Assembly: GCA_000721275.1 (NCBI GenBank)
Contig: JOFO01000016.1
Location: 1-64,000, forward strand
Direction: 5' to 3'
Length of the DNA: 64,000 bases
DNA from: Microtetraspora glauca
GTDB taxonomy: Bacteria; Actinomycetota; Actinomycetes; Streptomycetales; Streptomycetaceae
Translations under genes and position numbers: made by a program
The notes under the pieces: generated by a model
The model's database searches: none
The model's input: the letters and a program-made list of their open reading frames with translations, nothing else
Told to the model about the DNA's origin: nothing
Part shown: one piece after another, positions 1 through 8,319 of the stretch
How the letters are laid out: each line of letters starts with the position of its first letter
How positions within the stretch are numbered: the first letter of the stretch is position 1

Positions 1-95
1 AAACGCCCGGTTACATTCCGAACCCGGAAGCTAAGCCTTTCAGCGCCGATGGTACTGCAGGGGGGACCCTGTGGGAGAGTAGGACGCCGCCGAAC
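1..95 (+). rRNA. rrf: 5S ribosomal RNA, 3' portion
   Basis: The sequence from the first base to about 95 matches the 3' three quarters of actinobacterial 5S rRNA, with the CCGAACCCGGAAG segment and the closing GGACGCCGCCGAAC. The 5' end, and the 16S and 23S genes expected before it, lie outside the window. The exact 3' end is uncertain by a few bases. Confidence 0.93.
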
Positions 96-103
96 AATTT
101 TTA

Positions 104-143
104 GCCTCAACCCCCGGACTTCGTCCGGGGGTTGAGGCATTTT
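104..143 (+). terminator. Intrinsic terminator of the rRNA operon
   Basis: A perfect 16-bp inverted repeat (104-119 and 123-138) with a 3-nt loop is followed by a T run. It begins 9 nt after the 5S end, as expected for an rRNA operon terminator. Confidence 0.92.
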
Positions 144-162
144 TGCGTTCCGGGTCCGGAAC

Positions 163-168
163 TAGGCT
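163..168 (+). promoter_or_regulatory. -10 element of a leaderless promoter for the HAD gene
   Basis: TAGGCT lies 6 nt before the ATG at 175. A start site 6-7 nt after the -10 would fall on the ATG. No Shine-Dalgarno sequence is present. Confidence 0.6.
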
Positions 169-174
169 GGGGCC

Positions 175-822
175 ATGCGCTACGACCTGGTCATCTTCGA
201 CAACGACGGCGTGCTCGTCGACAGCGAGCCGCTGTCCAACCGGTTGCTGGCCGGCTACCTCACCGAGCTCGGGCACCCCACCACGTACGAGGACTCGCTC
301 CGCGACTACATGGGGGCCGCGCTGCACCGGGTGCACGACCTCGTGCTGGAGAGGAGCGGGCAGCGGCTGCCCGCGGACTTCGACGCCGTCTTCCACGGGC
401 GGGTCTTCGCCGCCTTCCGCGAGGAGCTTCAGGCCGTGGACGGGGTCGTGGACGTGCTCAAGTGGCTCGTGGCGGACGGCGTTCCGTACTGTGTGGCCTC
501 GTCCGGGAGCCATGAGCGGATCCGGGTCGGGCACCGGAAGACCGGGCTCGACGCCTGGTTCCCCGACGAGGTGGTCTTCAGCGCCGAGGACGTCGGGAAG
601 GGGAAGCCGGCGCCGGACCTCTTCCTCCACGCCGCCGCGCGGATGGGCGTCGAGCCCGGAAGGTGCGTCGTCGTCGAGGACAGCCGGCTGGGCGTGCAGG
701 CCGCGGTGGCCGCCGGCATGGACGTGTACGGGTTCACGGCGATGACGCCGGAGGAACGGCTGAGCGGGGCGCGGGGGTTCTTCTCCCGCATGGACGAGCT
801 GCCCGCGATTTTGGGTCGGTGA
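175..822 (+). CDS. HAD-superfamily hydrolase, beta-phosphoglucomutase-like
   Basis: A 215-residue cytosolic phosphatase or phosphomutase of the HAD superfamily, subfamily IA. The nucleophile motif DNDGVLVDSE (residues 9-18) carries both aspartates. An ASSGS motif II follows near residue 107, a KPAPD motif supplies the conserved lysine, and VVEDSRLG supplies the acidic motif. The helical cap between motifs I and II is of the type seen in beta-phosphoglucomutases and in small-sugar or nucleotide phosphatases. The substrate cannot be read from sequence. It stands alone between the rRNA terminator and an MFS gene, and its start is set by the leaderless -10 just upstream. Confidence 0.88.
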   Translation: MRYDLVIFDNDGVLVDSEPLSNRLLAGYLTELGHPTTYEDSLRDYMGAALHRVHDLVLERSGQRLPADFDAVFHGRVFAAFREELQAVDGVVDVLKWLVADGVPYCVASSGSHERIRVGHRKTGLDAWFPDEVVFSAEDVGKGKPAPDLFLHAAARMGVEPGRCVVVEDSRLGVQAAVAAGMDVYGFTAMTPEERLSGARGFFSRMDELPAILGR

Positions 823-851
823 TCCGTCTACCCCTCGGTAGGGGACGGGCC

Positions 852-857
852 TACGCT
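852..857 (+). promoter_or_regulatory. -10 element of a leaderless promoter for the MFS gene
   Basis: TACGCT ends 8 nt before the ATG at 866, and no ribosome-binding site is visible. Confidence 0.55.
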
Positions 858-865
858 GTGCCGCC

Positions 866-2062
866 ATGACCGATGCGCGGCTGCGGCGGGGGCGATCCTC
901 GCTGGCCTTCAGCTTTCTCGTGCAGGGCGTGGCCTTCGCCCTGCTCGTGACCCGGATACCCGGGATCCAGGACCGGTACGGGATCTCCGACGGGCTGCTG
1001 CCGCTGTTCCTGGCCGCCGTGCCGATCCTCGCCGGCGTGGCCAGCGTCGTGACCGGGAAGCTGGTCGTCCGGGTGGCGCCGTCGGTGGTGCTGCGGTGGT
1101 CGCAGCCCGTCGTGCTGCTGGCGCTGCTGGCCGTGGGGGCGGGGGACGCGCTGTGGACGGCGGCCGTGGCGCTCGGCCTGTTCGGGCTGGCGGTCGGCGC
1201 GCTCGACGCGTCCATGAACATGCTGGGGGTGAGCCTCCAGCGGGCGTACGGCCGGAGCATCATGCTCGGGTTCCACGCCGCGTACAGCCTCGGCGGGATC
1301 GCCGGGGCCTCGCTGGCCTGGGTGGCGGCGCACGGGCAGCTGTCGCTGTTCTGGTCGTACCTGCCGGTGGTCGCGGTGCTGGCGCCGGCGGTGTTCGCCG
1401 GCAGCCGGTGGTACGTGGACGGCACGGCGGGCCCGGACGGGGGCGGGGCGGAGAAGGGCGGGGCGCTGTCGTTCCGGCTGCTGCTGCCGCTGTGCCTGGT
1501 GATGACGTTCGCGTTCATCGGGGACTCGACGGTCTCCAACTGGTCGGCGAAGTACCTCCAGGACGTCCTCGGCGGTTCGGAGGCGGCGGCGACCGTGCCG
1601 TACAACGCGTACATGGTGACGACGCTGCTCGGGCGGGCCGTGGGCGACCTGGGGGTGCGGCACTTCGGGGCGGCGGTCGTCGTGCGGGCCGGGGCGGTGC
1701 TGGCGGCGTGCGGGTTCGCGCTGGTCGCGGTGGCGACCAGCCCGTGGGTCGGGATCGCGGCGTTCACGGTGCTGGGGCTCGGGCTGAGCGTGATCGTGCC
1801 GCAGACCTTCGCGGCGGCGGGCCGGCTCTTCCCCGGGCGGAGCGACGCCGCCGTCGCGCGGCTCAACGTCTTCAACTACGTCGGTTTCCTCGTCGGCTCG
1901 CCGCTCGTCGGGGCGCTCGGGGACGCGTGGAGCTATCGCGGGGCGATGCTGGTGCCGATGGTCCTCGTCCTCGTCACGGTGGCGTATGCCACGTCGTTCG
2001 GGGCGCGGGAGGCCCGATACGGTGGCGGGCATGAGCGGCCGCGCACTGTTGATGTGGGATGA
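866..2062 (+). CDS. MFS transporter
   Basis: A 398-residue integral membrane protein with about twelve hydrophobic segments in two halves joined by a polar loop near residues 185-200. It belongs to the major facilitator superfamily, in the group sometimes called FucP- or YbjJ-like. The substrate is unknown. Short charged cytoplasmic loops, such as TRIPGIQDRYG after helix 1, and the MNMLG stretch are typical of this group. The 3' end overlaps acuC by 32 nt, and the acuC promoter lies within its last codons. The start is the ATG behind the TACGCT -10. Confidence 0.87.
   Translation: MTDARLRRGRSSLAFSFLVQGVAFALLVTRIPGIQDRYGISDGLLPLFLAAVPILAGVASVVTGKLVVRVAPSVVLRWSQPVVLLALLAVGAGDALWTAAVALGLFGLAVGALDASMNMLGVSLQRAYGRSIMLGFHAAYSLGGIAGASLAWVAAHGQLSLFWSYLPVVAVLAPAVFAGSRWYVDGTAGPDGGGAEKGGALSFRLLLPLCLVMTFAFIGDSTVSNWSAKYLQDVLGGSEAAATVPYNAYMVTTLLGRAVGDLGVRHFGAAVVVRAGAVLAACGFALVAVATSPWVGIAAFTVLGLGLSVIVPQTFAAAGRLFPGRSDAAVARLNVFNYVGFLVGSPLVGALGDAWSYRGAMLVPMVLVLVTVAYATSFGAREARYGGGHERPRTVDVG
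2018..2023 (+). promoter_or_regulatory. -10 element of a leaderless promoter for acuC
   Basis: TACGGT ends 7 nt before the ATG at 2031. It sits inside the 3' end of the MFS reading frame. Confidence 0.5.
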
Positions 2063-3206
2063 AGCTGTCACGGGGTACGACTTCGGGCCCCAGCACCCGA
2101 TGGATCCGGTGCGGCTCGCGCTGACCATGGGGCTGGTGCGGGCCTTCGGGCTCGACCGGGCCGTGGACGTGGTCGCGGCCAAGCCGGCCGGGGACTCGAC
2201 GCTGCGGCTCGTGCACCGCGAGGACTACGTGGCGGCCGTGAAGGCGGCGTCGGCCGATCCGCGCCGCGCCGACCAGGCGTACGGGCTCGGGACCGTCGAC
2301 GATCCGGCGTTCGCGGGGATGCACGAGGTGTCCGCGCTGATCGCCGGGCAGTCGGTGGCGGCGGCGGAGGCCGTCTGGCGGGGCGAGGCCGCGCACGCGG
2401 TGAACTTCGCCGGCGGGCTGCACCACGCGATGCCGGGCGGCGCGGCCGGTTTCTGCATCTACAACGACGCCTCGCTCGCCATCGCCCGGCTGCTCGAACT
2501 CGGCGTGGAGCGGGTCGCGTACGTGGACGTGGACGTCCACCACGGGGACGGGGTGCAGGCGGCGTTCTGGGAGGACCCGCGGGTCCTGACGGTGTCGCTG
2601 CACGAGCACCCGCGGACGCTGTTCCCGCAGACCGGATGGCCGGAGGAGACCGGGGCGGCCGGGGCCGGCGAGGGCGGCGCGGTGAACGTGGCGCTGCCGG
2701 CCGGGACCGGCGACGCGGGCTGGCTGCGGGCCTTCCACGCGGTCGTGCCCGAACTCCTCGCCGACTTCCGGCCGCAGGTCCTCGTCACCCAGCACGGCGC
2801 CGACACCCACTTCGACGACCCGCTCGCGCACCTGGCGGTGTCGCTGGACGCGCAGCGGGCCGTGCAGGAGGCGTGCCACGAGCTGGCGCACGCGTACGCG
2901 GACGGGCGGTGGGTGGCGCTCGGCGGCGGCGGATACGCGGTGGTCGACGTCGTACCGCGGTCGTGGACGCATCTGGTGGGGATCGCGGCGCACGCGCCCG
3001 TGGCGCCGGAGACGGTGATCCCGTCGTCGTGGCGGGACGAGGTGTACGCGCGGACCCGGCAGCTGGGGCCCGGGCGGATGACCGACGGGCGGTGGCCGGT
3101 GGACTTCCGGGAGTGGGCGGAGGGGTACGACCCGGCGGACCGGCTGGACCAGGCGGTGCTGGCGACCCGGAAGGCGGCGTTCCCGCTGCGGGGGCTGCTC
3201 GCCTGA
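2031..3206 (+). CDS. acuC: AcuC-type deacetylase, class I histone deacetylase family
   Basis: A 391-residue zinc-dependent deacetylase of the arginase/deacetylase fold, named after Bacillus AcuC, which deacetylates acetyl-CoA synthetase. Visible family motifs are the DEA...GYDFGPQHPMDP opening, GLHHAMPGGAAGFCIYND (residues about 139-156) with the active-site histidines, and VDVDVHHGDGVQ with the metal-binding Asp and His. A second metal-binding region lies at QHGADTHFDDP, and GGGGY closes the catalytic core. The ATG at 2031 is preferred over an in-frame upstream start at 1986 because alignment to the family begins here and the TACGGT -10 directly precedes it. No acuA or acs gene is nearby. 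Confidence 0.9.
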   Translation: MSGRALLMWDEAVTGYDFGPQHPMDPVRLALTMGLVRAFGLDRAVDVVAAKPAGDSTLRLVHREDYVAAVKAASADPRRADQAYGLGTVDDPAFAGMHEVSALIAGQSVAAAEAVWRGEAAHAVNFAGGLHHAMPGGAAGFCIYNDASLAIARLLELGVERVAYVDVDVHHGDGVQAAFWEDPRVLTVSLHEHPRTLFPQTGWPEETGAAGAGEGGAVNVALPAGTGDAGWLRAFHAVVPELLADFRPQVLVTQHGADTHFDDPLAHLAVSLDAQRAVQEACHELAHAYADGRWVALGGGGYAVVDVVPRSWTHLVGIAAHAPVAPETVIPSSWRDEVYARTRQLGPGRMTDGRWPVDFREWAEGYDPADRLDQAVLATRKAAFPLRGLLA

Positions 3207-3285
3207 CGGCTTGCTGTTACGCCAACGGTGCGGCATGCAGCGGATTCTGACGTTCCGGCAGGTGTGATCCGGCAGCATCGGGAGG

Positions 3286-4101
3286 GTGTTGAGTACCGGG
3301 GCGCTGCGGGCGCATCTGTTGGCGGCGGGGTTGGCGGGGACGGTGGCGACGTCGCGGGAGGAGAGCCTGCGCAGTTACCGGCTCTTCGCCGCGCGGGACC
3401 CGCGGGTGACGCTGGGTCTGGTGCCGTCCGGGGAGTGGGGCGAGGCCGAACTGCTGCGGCTGATGGCCGAGAAGTGCGGGGTGTCGGGGGATCCGGCGCA
3501 CCGCTCCGGGCCGGACATGATCGATCCGGAGCGGACGCTGCGGCGGCTGGACGCGTTCGCGGAGCGGCTCGCCGCGGCGGCGGCGCGGCGGGCGCCGGTG
3601 CTGTTCGGGACGGGACATCCGCACCGGCTGCTCGGTTTCTACGCCGCTCTCGCAGACGCTCTGTCGGCGGCGGGATGTGACGTTCTCACCCCCGCGCAGG
3701 GGCGATGTGTCGACATGACGACCCGGTTCGGTCTACGTACGTACGGCATCGACTACGTAGCGGGTGTCGCGTTCGTACGGGAGGCGGGGCAGCCGGAGGG
3801 CGGGCGCGAGCCGGGGGCGCACTCGCATTCGGCGCTGCCCGTGCGGGCCGTGCTGGAGACCGCCGCGGAGTCCGGCGGGCCGCTTCCCGAGCTGGTCGTG
3901 GGGGACCATGGCTGGGTCTGCGGTGCTGGTCAGCTGGGTATCGAGGCCATCGGGCCGGCCGACACGGACGATCCGGCGCTGTTCGTGGGGGAGGCCGAGG
4001 GGCAGGTGGCGGTGGCCGTCCCGCTGGATGACGGGGTGCCCTCGGCGTACTACCGTCCCCTCACGCGCTATGTACTCAATCGAGCGTGTCTGTCACGGTA
4101 A
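3286..4101 (+). CDS. Conserved phosphatase-annotated protein of unknown function
   Basis: A 271-residue soluble protein conserved in streptomycetes, where it is usually labelled phosphatase without experimental support. It has a histidine-rich GTGHPHRLLGFY segment near residue 105 and a second conserved stretch, VVGDHGWVCGAGQ, near residue 204. No HAD, PTP or metallophosphatase motif is recognisable. The GTG at 3286 directly abuts GGAGG, which is unusually close, so the adjacent TTG at 3289 is an alternative start. It precedes bdtA in the same direction. Function is not assigned here. Confidence 0.72.
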   Translation: MLSTGALRAHLLAAGLAGTVATSREESLRSYRLFAARDPRVTLGLVPSGEWGEAELLRLMAEKCGVSGDPAHRSGPDMIDPERTLRRLDAFAERLAAAAARRAPVLFGTGHPHRLLGFYAALADALSAAGCDVLTPAQGRCVDMTTRFGLRTYGIDYVAGVAFVREAGQPEGGREPGAHSHSALPVRAVLETAAESGGPLPELVVGDHGWVCGAGQLGIEAIGPADTDDPALFVGEAEGQVAVAVPLDDGVPSAYYRPLTRYVLNRACLSR

Positions 4102-4145
4102 ACGGCCGATAGGGGCTCCTCTTCCCCACTCGTACCACCCGCCCC

Positions 4146-4151
4146 TAGTCT
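4146..4151 (+). promoter_or_regulatory. Candidate -10 element upstream of bdtA
   Basis: TAGTCT fits TANNNT about 80 nt before the bdtA start, with no convincing -35. It is a weak prediction from position and motif only. Confidence 0.3.
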
Positions 4152-4230
4152 GATCCGTGAGCGTTCGACGACGAAGAGTCACCGGAGGGGAAGCCGGTGG
4201 GCGTCGCGGCGGAAGGTACAGGTGGGTGTC

Positions 4231-4440
4231 ATGGCTGCTGGCGATCGGCCTCTCAACGAGGTCAAGTTCCTGACCGTGGCGGAAGTCGCCGCGGTGATGC
4301 GCGTCTCGAAGATGACCGTGTACCGCTTGGTGCACAGCGGTCATCTGCCGGCGATCCGGGTGGGCCGGTCCTTCCGGGTCCCGGAGCAGGCGGTTCACGC
4401 GTACCTGAGGGAGTCGTACGTGGGGGTGGGGACCGCGTAG
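4231..4440 (+). CDS. bdtA: Excisionase-type helix-turn-helix DNA-binding protein BdtA
   Basis: A 69-residue MerR/excisionase-family wHTH protein. The segment FLTVAEVAAVMRVSKMTVYR is the HTH, followed by the wing VGRSFRVPEQAVHAYL. From memory, this matches the streptomycete gene known as bdtA (a BldD target in S. coelicolor), which lies just before the bS22 gene and near bldN, the same order as here. It probably binds DNA and contains no effector domain. The ATG at 4231 is chosen. An in-frame GTG at 4222 has GGAAGG 5 nt upstream and would add three residues. Confidence 0.85.
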   Translation: MAAGDRPLNEVKFLTVAEVAAVMRVSKMTVYRLVHSGHLPAIRVGRSFRVPEQAVHAYLRESYVGVGTA

Positions 4441-4520
4441 CGGGCGCGCGGCCGACCTGCGGCCGAACGGCGGGTGAGCCGCGTCCGGCCCTCGGATTAC
4501 TCGTGTGGTGCGAGGAGCGG

Positions 4521-4526
4521 TAGGCT
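4521..4526 (+). promoter_or_regulatory. Candidate -10 element for the bS22 gene
   Basis: TAGGCT lies 66 nt before the GTG start of the bS22 gene. No clear -35 was found. A purine-rich GCGAGGGTAG precedes the start codon. Confidence 0.4.
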
Positions 4527-4592
4527 GACCCCTCGTAGGTCGTGTGGGCCCAGACGCCCCGCACCAGTGAGTAGAAGTGAGCGAGGGTAGTC

Positions 4593-4691
4593 GTGGGCTC
4601 TGTTATCAAGAAGCGGCGCAAGCGGATGGCCAAGAAGAAGCACCGCAAGCTGCTCAAGCGCACGCGCGTTCAGCGTCGCAACAAGAAGTAA
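4593..4691 (+). CDS. 30S ribosomal protein bS22
   Basis: A 32-residue, extremely basic protein (GTG start) that begins [19 protein letters not shown] and ends RNKK. This is the AURKAIP1/COX24-domain small protein found as bS22 in mycobacterial ribosomes, where it sits near the decoding centre of the 30S subunit. It is conserved in essentially all Actinobacteria. It follows bdtA by 150 nt and precedes the epimerase gene. It is a real gene that is easily missed because of its size. Confidence 0.92.
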   Translation: MGSVIKKRRKRMAKKKHRKLLKRTRVQRRNKK

Positions 4692-4850
4692 GCAGGTGCG
4701 GCGGTCGCGCGAGCGGCCGTCGTGCGTGACAAGGCGTGGCCCCTCACCGTCCTCGGTGGGGGGCCACGTCGTCATGGCGCCGAAACCCGCAGGCGCTACG
4801 GTGGCGGCAACGCGAAGACGCCAGGGACGTTCGGACGGAAGGCGCTGATC

Positions 4851-5912
4851 TTGGGCAGGGTCGTGCTCGTCACCGGTGCCGCCCGGCATCTGGGGGGCCG
4901 TTTCGTGCGGCGGATCCAGCGGGACCCGGAGGTGGAGCGGGTGGTGGCCGTGGACACGGTCGAGCCCGGGCATCCGCTGGGGGACGCCGAGTTCGTGCGG
5001 GCGGACATCCGCCGGCCGGCCATCGCGAAGGTGCTCGCGGAGCACGAGGTGGACACGGTGGTGCACCTCGCCGTGACGGGGACGGCGCTGGGCGCGGGCG
5101 GCCGGACGGCGCTCAAGGAGACCAACGTCATCGGCACCATGCAGCTCCTGGGCGCCTGCCAGAAGTCGCCGCGGGTCGGGCGGCTCGTGGTGAAGTCCAG
5201 TACGAACGTGTACGGCTCGGCGCCGCGCGATCCGGCGGTCTTCACCGAGACGACGCCGGCGAAGTCGCTGCCGAGCGGCGGTTTCGCGAAGGACGCGGTC
5301 GAGGTCGAGGGGTACGTGCGGGGCTTCGCCCGGCGGCGGCCGGACGTGGCGGTGTGCGTGCTGCGGTTCGCGAACATCCTGGGGCCGCGGGTGGAGTCCC
5401 CGCTGACCGAGTACCTGTCGCTGCCGGTGATGCCGACGGTCCTGGGATACGACCCGCGGCTGCAGTTCGTCCACGAGGACGACGTGGTCGACGTGCTGCG
5501 GCTGGCGGCGCAGGAGCCGCGCCGGGGGTCCCTGAACAGCGGGACGTTCAACGTGGCGGGCGACGGGGTGCTGCTGCTGTCGCAGTGCGCGCGGCGGCTG
5601 GGGCGGCCCACGGTGCCGGTGCTGCTGCCGGCGGTGACGTGGGTGGGGTCGGCGCTGCGGACGGTGGGCCTGACGGACTTCGCGCCCGAGCAGATCCGGC
5701 TCCTCACGCACGGGCGGGTCGTGTCGACCGTGCAGATGCGGGAGGTGCTGGGGTTCCGGCCGCGGTACTCGACGGCCGAGGCGTTCGCGGACTTCGCGGC
5801 GAGCCGGGGGCCGGGCCTCCTGCCGCCGGAGCGGCTGGCGGGGGCGGTGGACCGGCTGGCGGCCCGGGTCGCCCCGGACGCGGACCCGGTCCCTTCCCAC
5901 GACGGTGCCTGA
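4851..5912 (+). CDS. NAD-dependent epimerase/dehydratase family protein
   Basis: A 353-residue extended short-chain dehydrogenase. The N-terminal VVLVTGAARHLGGRF is a Rossmann nucleotide-binding motif of the TGxxxxxG kind. SSTNVYGS (about residue 119) resembles the catalytic Ser/Tyr region, but the usual YxxxK is replaced by a SGGFAKDAVE stretch, so catalysis may be altered. The TTG at 4851 is chosen because GGAAGG lies 8 nt before it and the Rossmann motif follows at once. It is 9 nt upstream of an acyltransferase gene, an arrangement conserved in streptomycetes that suggests a joint role in lipid or envelope metabolism (inference). Confidence 0.84.
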   Translation: MGRVVLVTGAARHLGGRFVRRIQRDPEVERVVAVDTVEPGHPLGDAEFVRADIRRPAIAKVLAEHEVDTVVHLAVTGTALGAGGRTALKETNVIGTMQLLGACQKSPRVGRLVVKSSTNVYGSAPRDPAVFTETTPAKSLPSGGFAKDAVEVEGYVRGFARRRPDVAVCVLRFANILGPRVESPLTEYLSLPVMPTVLGYDPRLQFVHEDDVVDVLRLAAQEPRRGSLNSGTFNVAGDGVLLLSQCARRLGRPTVPVLLPAVTWVGSALRTVGLTDFAPEQIRLLTHGRVVSTVQMREVLGFRPRYSTAEAFADFAASRGPGLLPPERLAGAVDRLAARVAPDADPVPSHDGA

Positions 5913-5921
5913 GGAGCAGTG

Positions 5922-6947
5922 ATGGCGGACGCCAAGGTCATTCCCTTCGACGACGACCGGTCGCGGGCCCGGCGGCGGCCGGCCCGGCCCGAGGAGCCGT
6001 CCGCGGCCGGGGCCGGTCCCGCGGCGGTGCGGGCGCTGCCGGGTGCGGCGGTGGAGCCGGAGGCGCCCGAGGCGCCGGACGGGTCCGCGGAGCCCGCCCG
6101 GGAGGCGGCGGGGTGGGAGCGGCGGCTCGCGAGCGGGCTGGCGTTCCTGCGGCGGCGGGTGACGGGGGAGTACGAGGTCGACGAGTTCGGTTACGACGCC
6201 GAGCTGACGGACCAGGTGCTGATGTCGCTGCTGCGCCCGTTGTACGAGAAGTACTTCCGGGTGGAGGTGAAGGGCGTCGAGAACATCCCGGAGAAGGGCG
6301 GGGCGCTGATCGTCGCCAACCATTCCGGGACGCTGCCGCTGGACGGGCTGATGATGCAGGTGGCGGTGCACGACCACCATCCGGCGGGGCGGCACCTGCG
6401 GCTGCTGGCGGCGGACCTGGTCTTCGTGCTGCCGGTCGTCAACGAGCTGGCGCGGAAGGCGGGGCACACGCTGGCGTGCGCGGAGGACGCGGAGCGGCTG
6501 CTGCGGGCGGGTGAGGTCGTCGGGGTGATGCCGGAGGGCTTCAAGGGGATCGGGAAGCCGTTTTCGGAGCGGTACAAGCTGCAGCGGTTCGGGCGGGGTG
6601 GTTTCGTCTCGACGGCGCTGCGGGCGGGGGTGCCGATCGTGCCGTGCTCGATCGTGGGCGCGGAGGAGATATACCCGATGATCGGGAACGTGAAGACGTT
6701 GGCGCGGCTGCTGGGGCTGCCGTACGTGCCGGTGACGCCGACGTTTCCGTGGCTGGGGCCGCTGGGGATGCTGCCGCTGCCGACGAAGTGGACGATCCAG
6801 TTCGGGGAGCCGATCCCGACGGACGGGTATCCGCCGGAGGCGGCGGAGGACCCGATGCTGATGTTCAACCTGACGGATCAGGTGCGGGAGCAGATCCAGC
6901 ACACGCTGTACAAGCTGCTGGTGCAGCGGAGGTCGGTGTTCTTCTAG
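5922..6947 (+). CDS. Lysophospholipid acyltransferase family protein (PlsC-like)
   Basis: A 341-residue member of the 1-acyl-glycerol-3-phosphate acyltransferase family, which transfers acyl chains onto (lyso)phospholipids at the membrane. The acceptor motif NHSGTLPLDG (residues about 133-142) is the NHxxxxD catalytic block, and VMPEGFKG is the FPEG-like block. The first 80 residues are a Pro/Ala/Glu-rich linker not found in PlsC itself. The ATG at 5922 has GAGGAG 5 nt upstream, whereas the GTG at 5919 is too close to it. It is probably co-transcribed with the preceding epimerase. A bidirectional terminator follows. Confidence 0.87.
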   Translation: MADAKVIPFDDDRSRARRRPARPEEPSAAGAGPAAVRALPGAAVEPEAPEAPDGSAEPAREAAGWERRLASGLAFLRRRVTGEYEVDEFGYDAELTDQVLMSLLRPLYEKYFRVEVKGVENIPEKGGALIVANHSGTLPLDGLMMQVAVHDHHPAGRHLRLLAADLVFVLPVVNELARKAGHTLACAEDAERLLRAGEVVGVMPEGFKGIGKPFSERYKLQRFGRGGFVSTALRAGVPIVPCSIVGAEEIYPMIGNVKTLARLLGLPYVPVTPTFPWLGPLGMLPLPTKWTIQFGEPIPTDGYPPEAAEDPMLMFNLTDQVREQIQHTLYKLLVQRRSVFF

Positions 6948-7000
6948 CTTCTTGCCGTGGTGTTCTTCCCGCGGGTCTTCCCGCGGCTGTCGCGGGCATG

Positions 7001-7041
7001 GAAGAAGGGGCGCCCCCCGTCCGTGGGGGCGCCCCTTCTTC
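7001..7041. terminator. Bidirectional terminator between the acyltransferase gene and rsbN
   Basis: A perfect 17-bp inverted repeat (7001-7017 and 7025-7041), with GAAGAA and TTCTTC at its outer edges, lies between convergent genes. Confidence 0.85.
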
Positions 7042-7044
7042 TTG

Positions 7045-8319
7045 TCAGCGAGCGTCCTTGCTGTCGATGCCGAGGCCCGGAAGGAGGCCCGGCAGGAGTG
7101 GCGGGATGGTGACGTCCGGGGGCTTGGGGGTGGTCTGGCTGTCCTCCGGGGCGGTGGGGGTGCCCGTGGGGGAGGACGGCAGGAGGCCGCCGGTGTCGCC
7201 GCCGAGGAGTCCGTCGTTCTCGGGGGTGGTGGTGCCGGTCGCGGCGCCCGGGCTCGGGGTGGTGCCGGTGCCGTGGTCCGTGTCGACGCCGCCCCGGCCG
7301 GTGTCCTGGGTGGTGCCGGAGGGGCGGGGGGTGCCGGCCGGGGTGCCGCCGTTCTGGGTGGGGGCGTCGCGGGTGGCCGGGGGCCGCTGGGTGTCCGCGC
7401 CCTGCTGGTGCTGCGGGGCGCTGGGGCTGCTGCTGGAGCCGCCGGGGTCGACCGCGCCCGTCTCGGGGGTGCGGGGCAGCATCGACTGGAGCGGCTCGAC
7501 CTCCTGGTGTATGGCGTCGAAGACGCCGGTGACCTCTTCGCCGACGTCGGCGAGCTGGACGGGGAGGCGGCCGCGGAGGCCGTTCCAGGTGTCGCGGTGG
7601 GCCTGGGCGAAGGAGTTCAGCCGGGCGATCGGGGCGATCTCGCCGTCCCGGTCGTACGCCTGGCGGAGCAGCCGGTGGCCTTCCTCGGCGTCGTGCTTCA
7701 TGCCGCCGAGGACGCGGCGGATCTCGGTGAGGGACTCGTGGTCGAGCTCGCCGGAGCGGGTGCGCTCCATGAGCCGGCGGGCCTCGCTGAGCCGGGTGGA
7801 CGCCTGGTCGAGGTAGATGCCTCCGCGGTCGGCGTCGTCGTCGGCCATGCCGAGCTTGAGGTCCTCCATGCCCCGCTTGAGTCCGTAGAGCGAGTCACCG
7901 GGGAGGGCGTCGGAGCTGGCGGCGGCGACGCCGCCGAAGGCTCCGGCCGCGACGCCGACGGTCAGGCCGCCGGCGGCGAGCCCCTTGCTCCAGCGGGACC
8001 GGGGGCGGAGTTTCCGCAGGGGGGAGGCCCGGTGGGCGCCCCTCGTGGTCCGCTGTTCCGGGACGGTAGGGCCCGCGGCGGCCGTCCCCTGGGCGAACAT
8101 CGCCTCCATGGCGGCGACGAGCTGGGCTCGCTGCACCACCTTGACCTCGGGGTCGAGCTCCGGCTTCGGCAGTTCGCCGAGACCGCTCGCCAAGGCCAAC
8201 AGCCGTCCCTGGTCGCCCGTGTCGGCCGTGGGGTCGGGCCGGTCGGCCTCGCCCTCGGGCGTCCGGTCCTCCAGGGCCTGGGCGAAGGCGTTCGCCCGCC
8301 GGTGCACGTTCGCGATCAC
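7045..8319 (-). CDS. rsbN: Anti-sigma factor RsbN (membrane-anchored, DUF5667)
   Basis: A 424-residue membrane protein directly downstream of bldN. In S. venezuelae, RsbN binds and inhibits sigma-BldN. The N-terminal cytoplasmic part (about 1-110) would hold the sigma-binding region. A single hydrophobic segment (AAGGLTVGVAAGAFGGVAAA, about residues 115-134) is the membrane anchor. The extracytoplasmic DUF5667 domain with LPGDSLYGLKR follows, then a long Thr/Pro/Gly-rich tail. The GTG at 8319 is chosen because GGAGG lies 8 nt upstream. It can be read through from bldN, and also has its own BldN-like promoter (8450-8478). Confidence 0.92.
   Translation of the reverse strand: MIANVHRRANAFAQALEDRTPEGEADRPDPTADTGDQGRLLALASGLGELPKPELDPEVKVVQRAQLVAAMEAMFAQGTAAAGPTVPEQRTTRGAHRASPLRKLRPRSRWSKGLAAGGLTVGVAAGAFGGVAAASSDALPGDSLYGLKRGMEDLKLGMADDDADRGGIYLDQASTRLSEARRLMERTRSGELDHESLTEIRRVLGGMKHDAEEGHRLLRQAYDRDGEIAPIARLNSFAQAHRDTWNGLRGRLPVQLADVGEEVTGVFDAIHQEVEPLQSMLPRTPETGAVDPGGSSSSPSAPQHQQGADTQRPPATRDAPTQNGGTPAGTPRPSGTTQDTGRGGVDTDHGTGTTPSPGAATGTTTPENDGLLGGDTGGLLPSSPTGTPTAPEDSQTTPKPPDVTIPPLLPGLLPGLGIDSKDAR

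Noticed and set aside
4497..6902. Minus-strand frame of 801 codons opposite the epimerase and acyltransferase genes
   Set aside because: Arg/Pro/His-rich low-complexity translation typical of an antisense frame in high-GC DNA.
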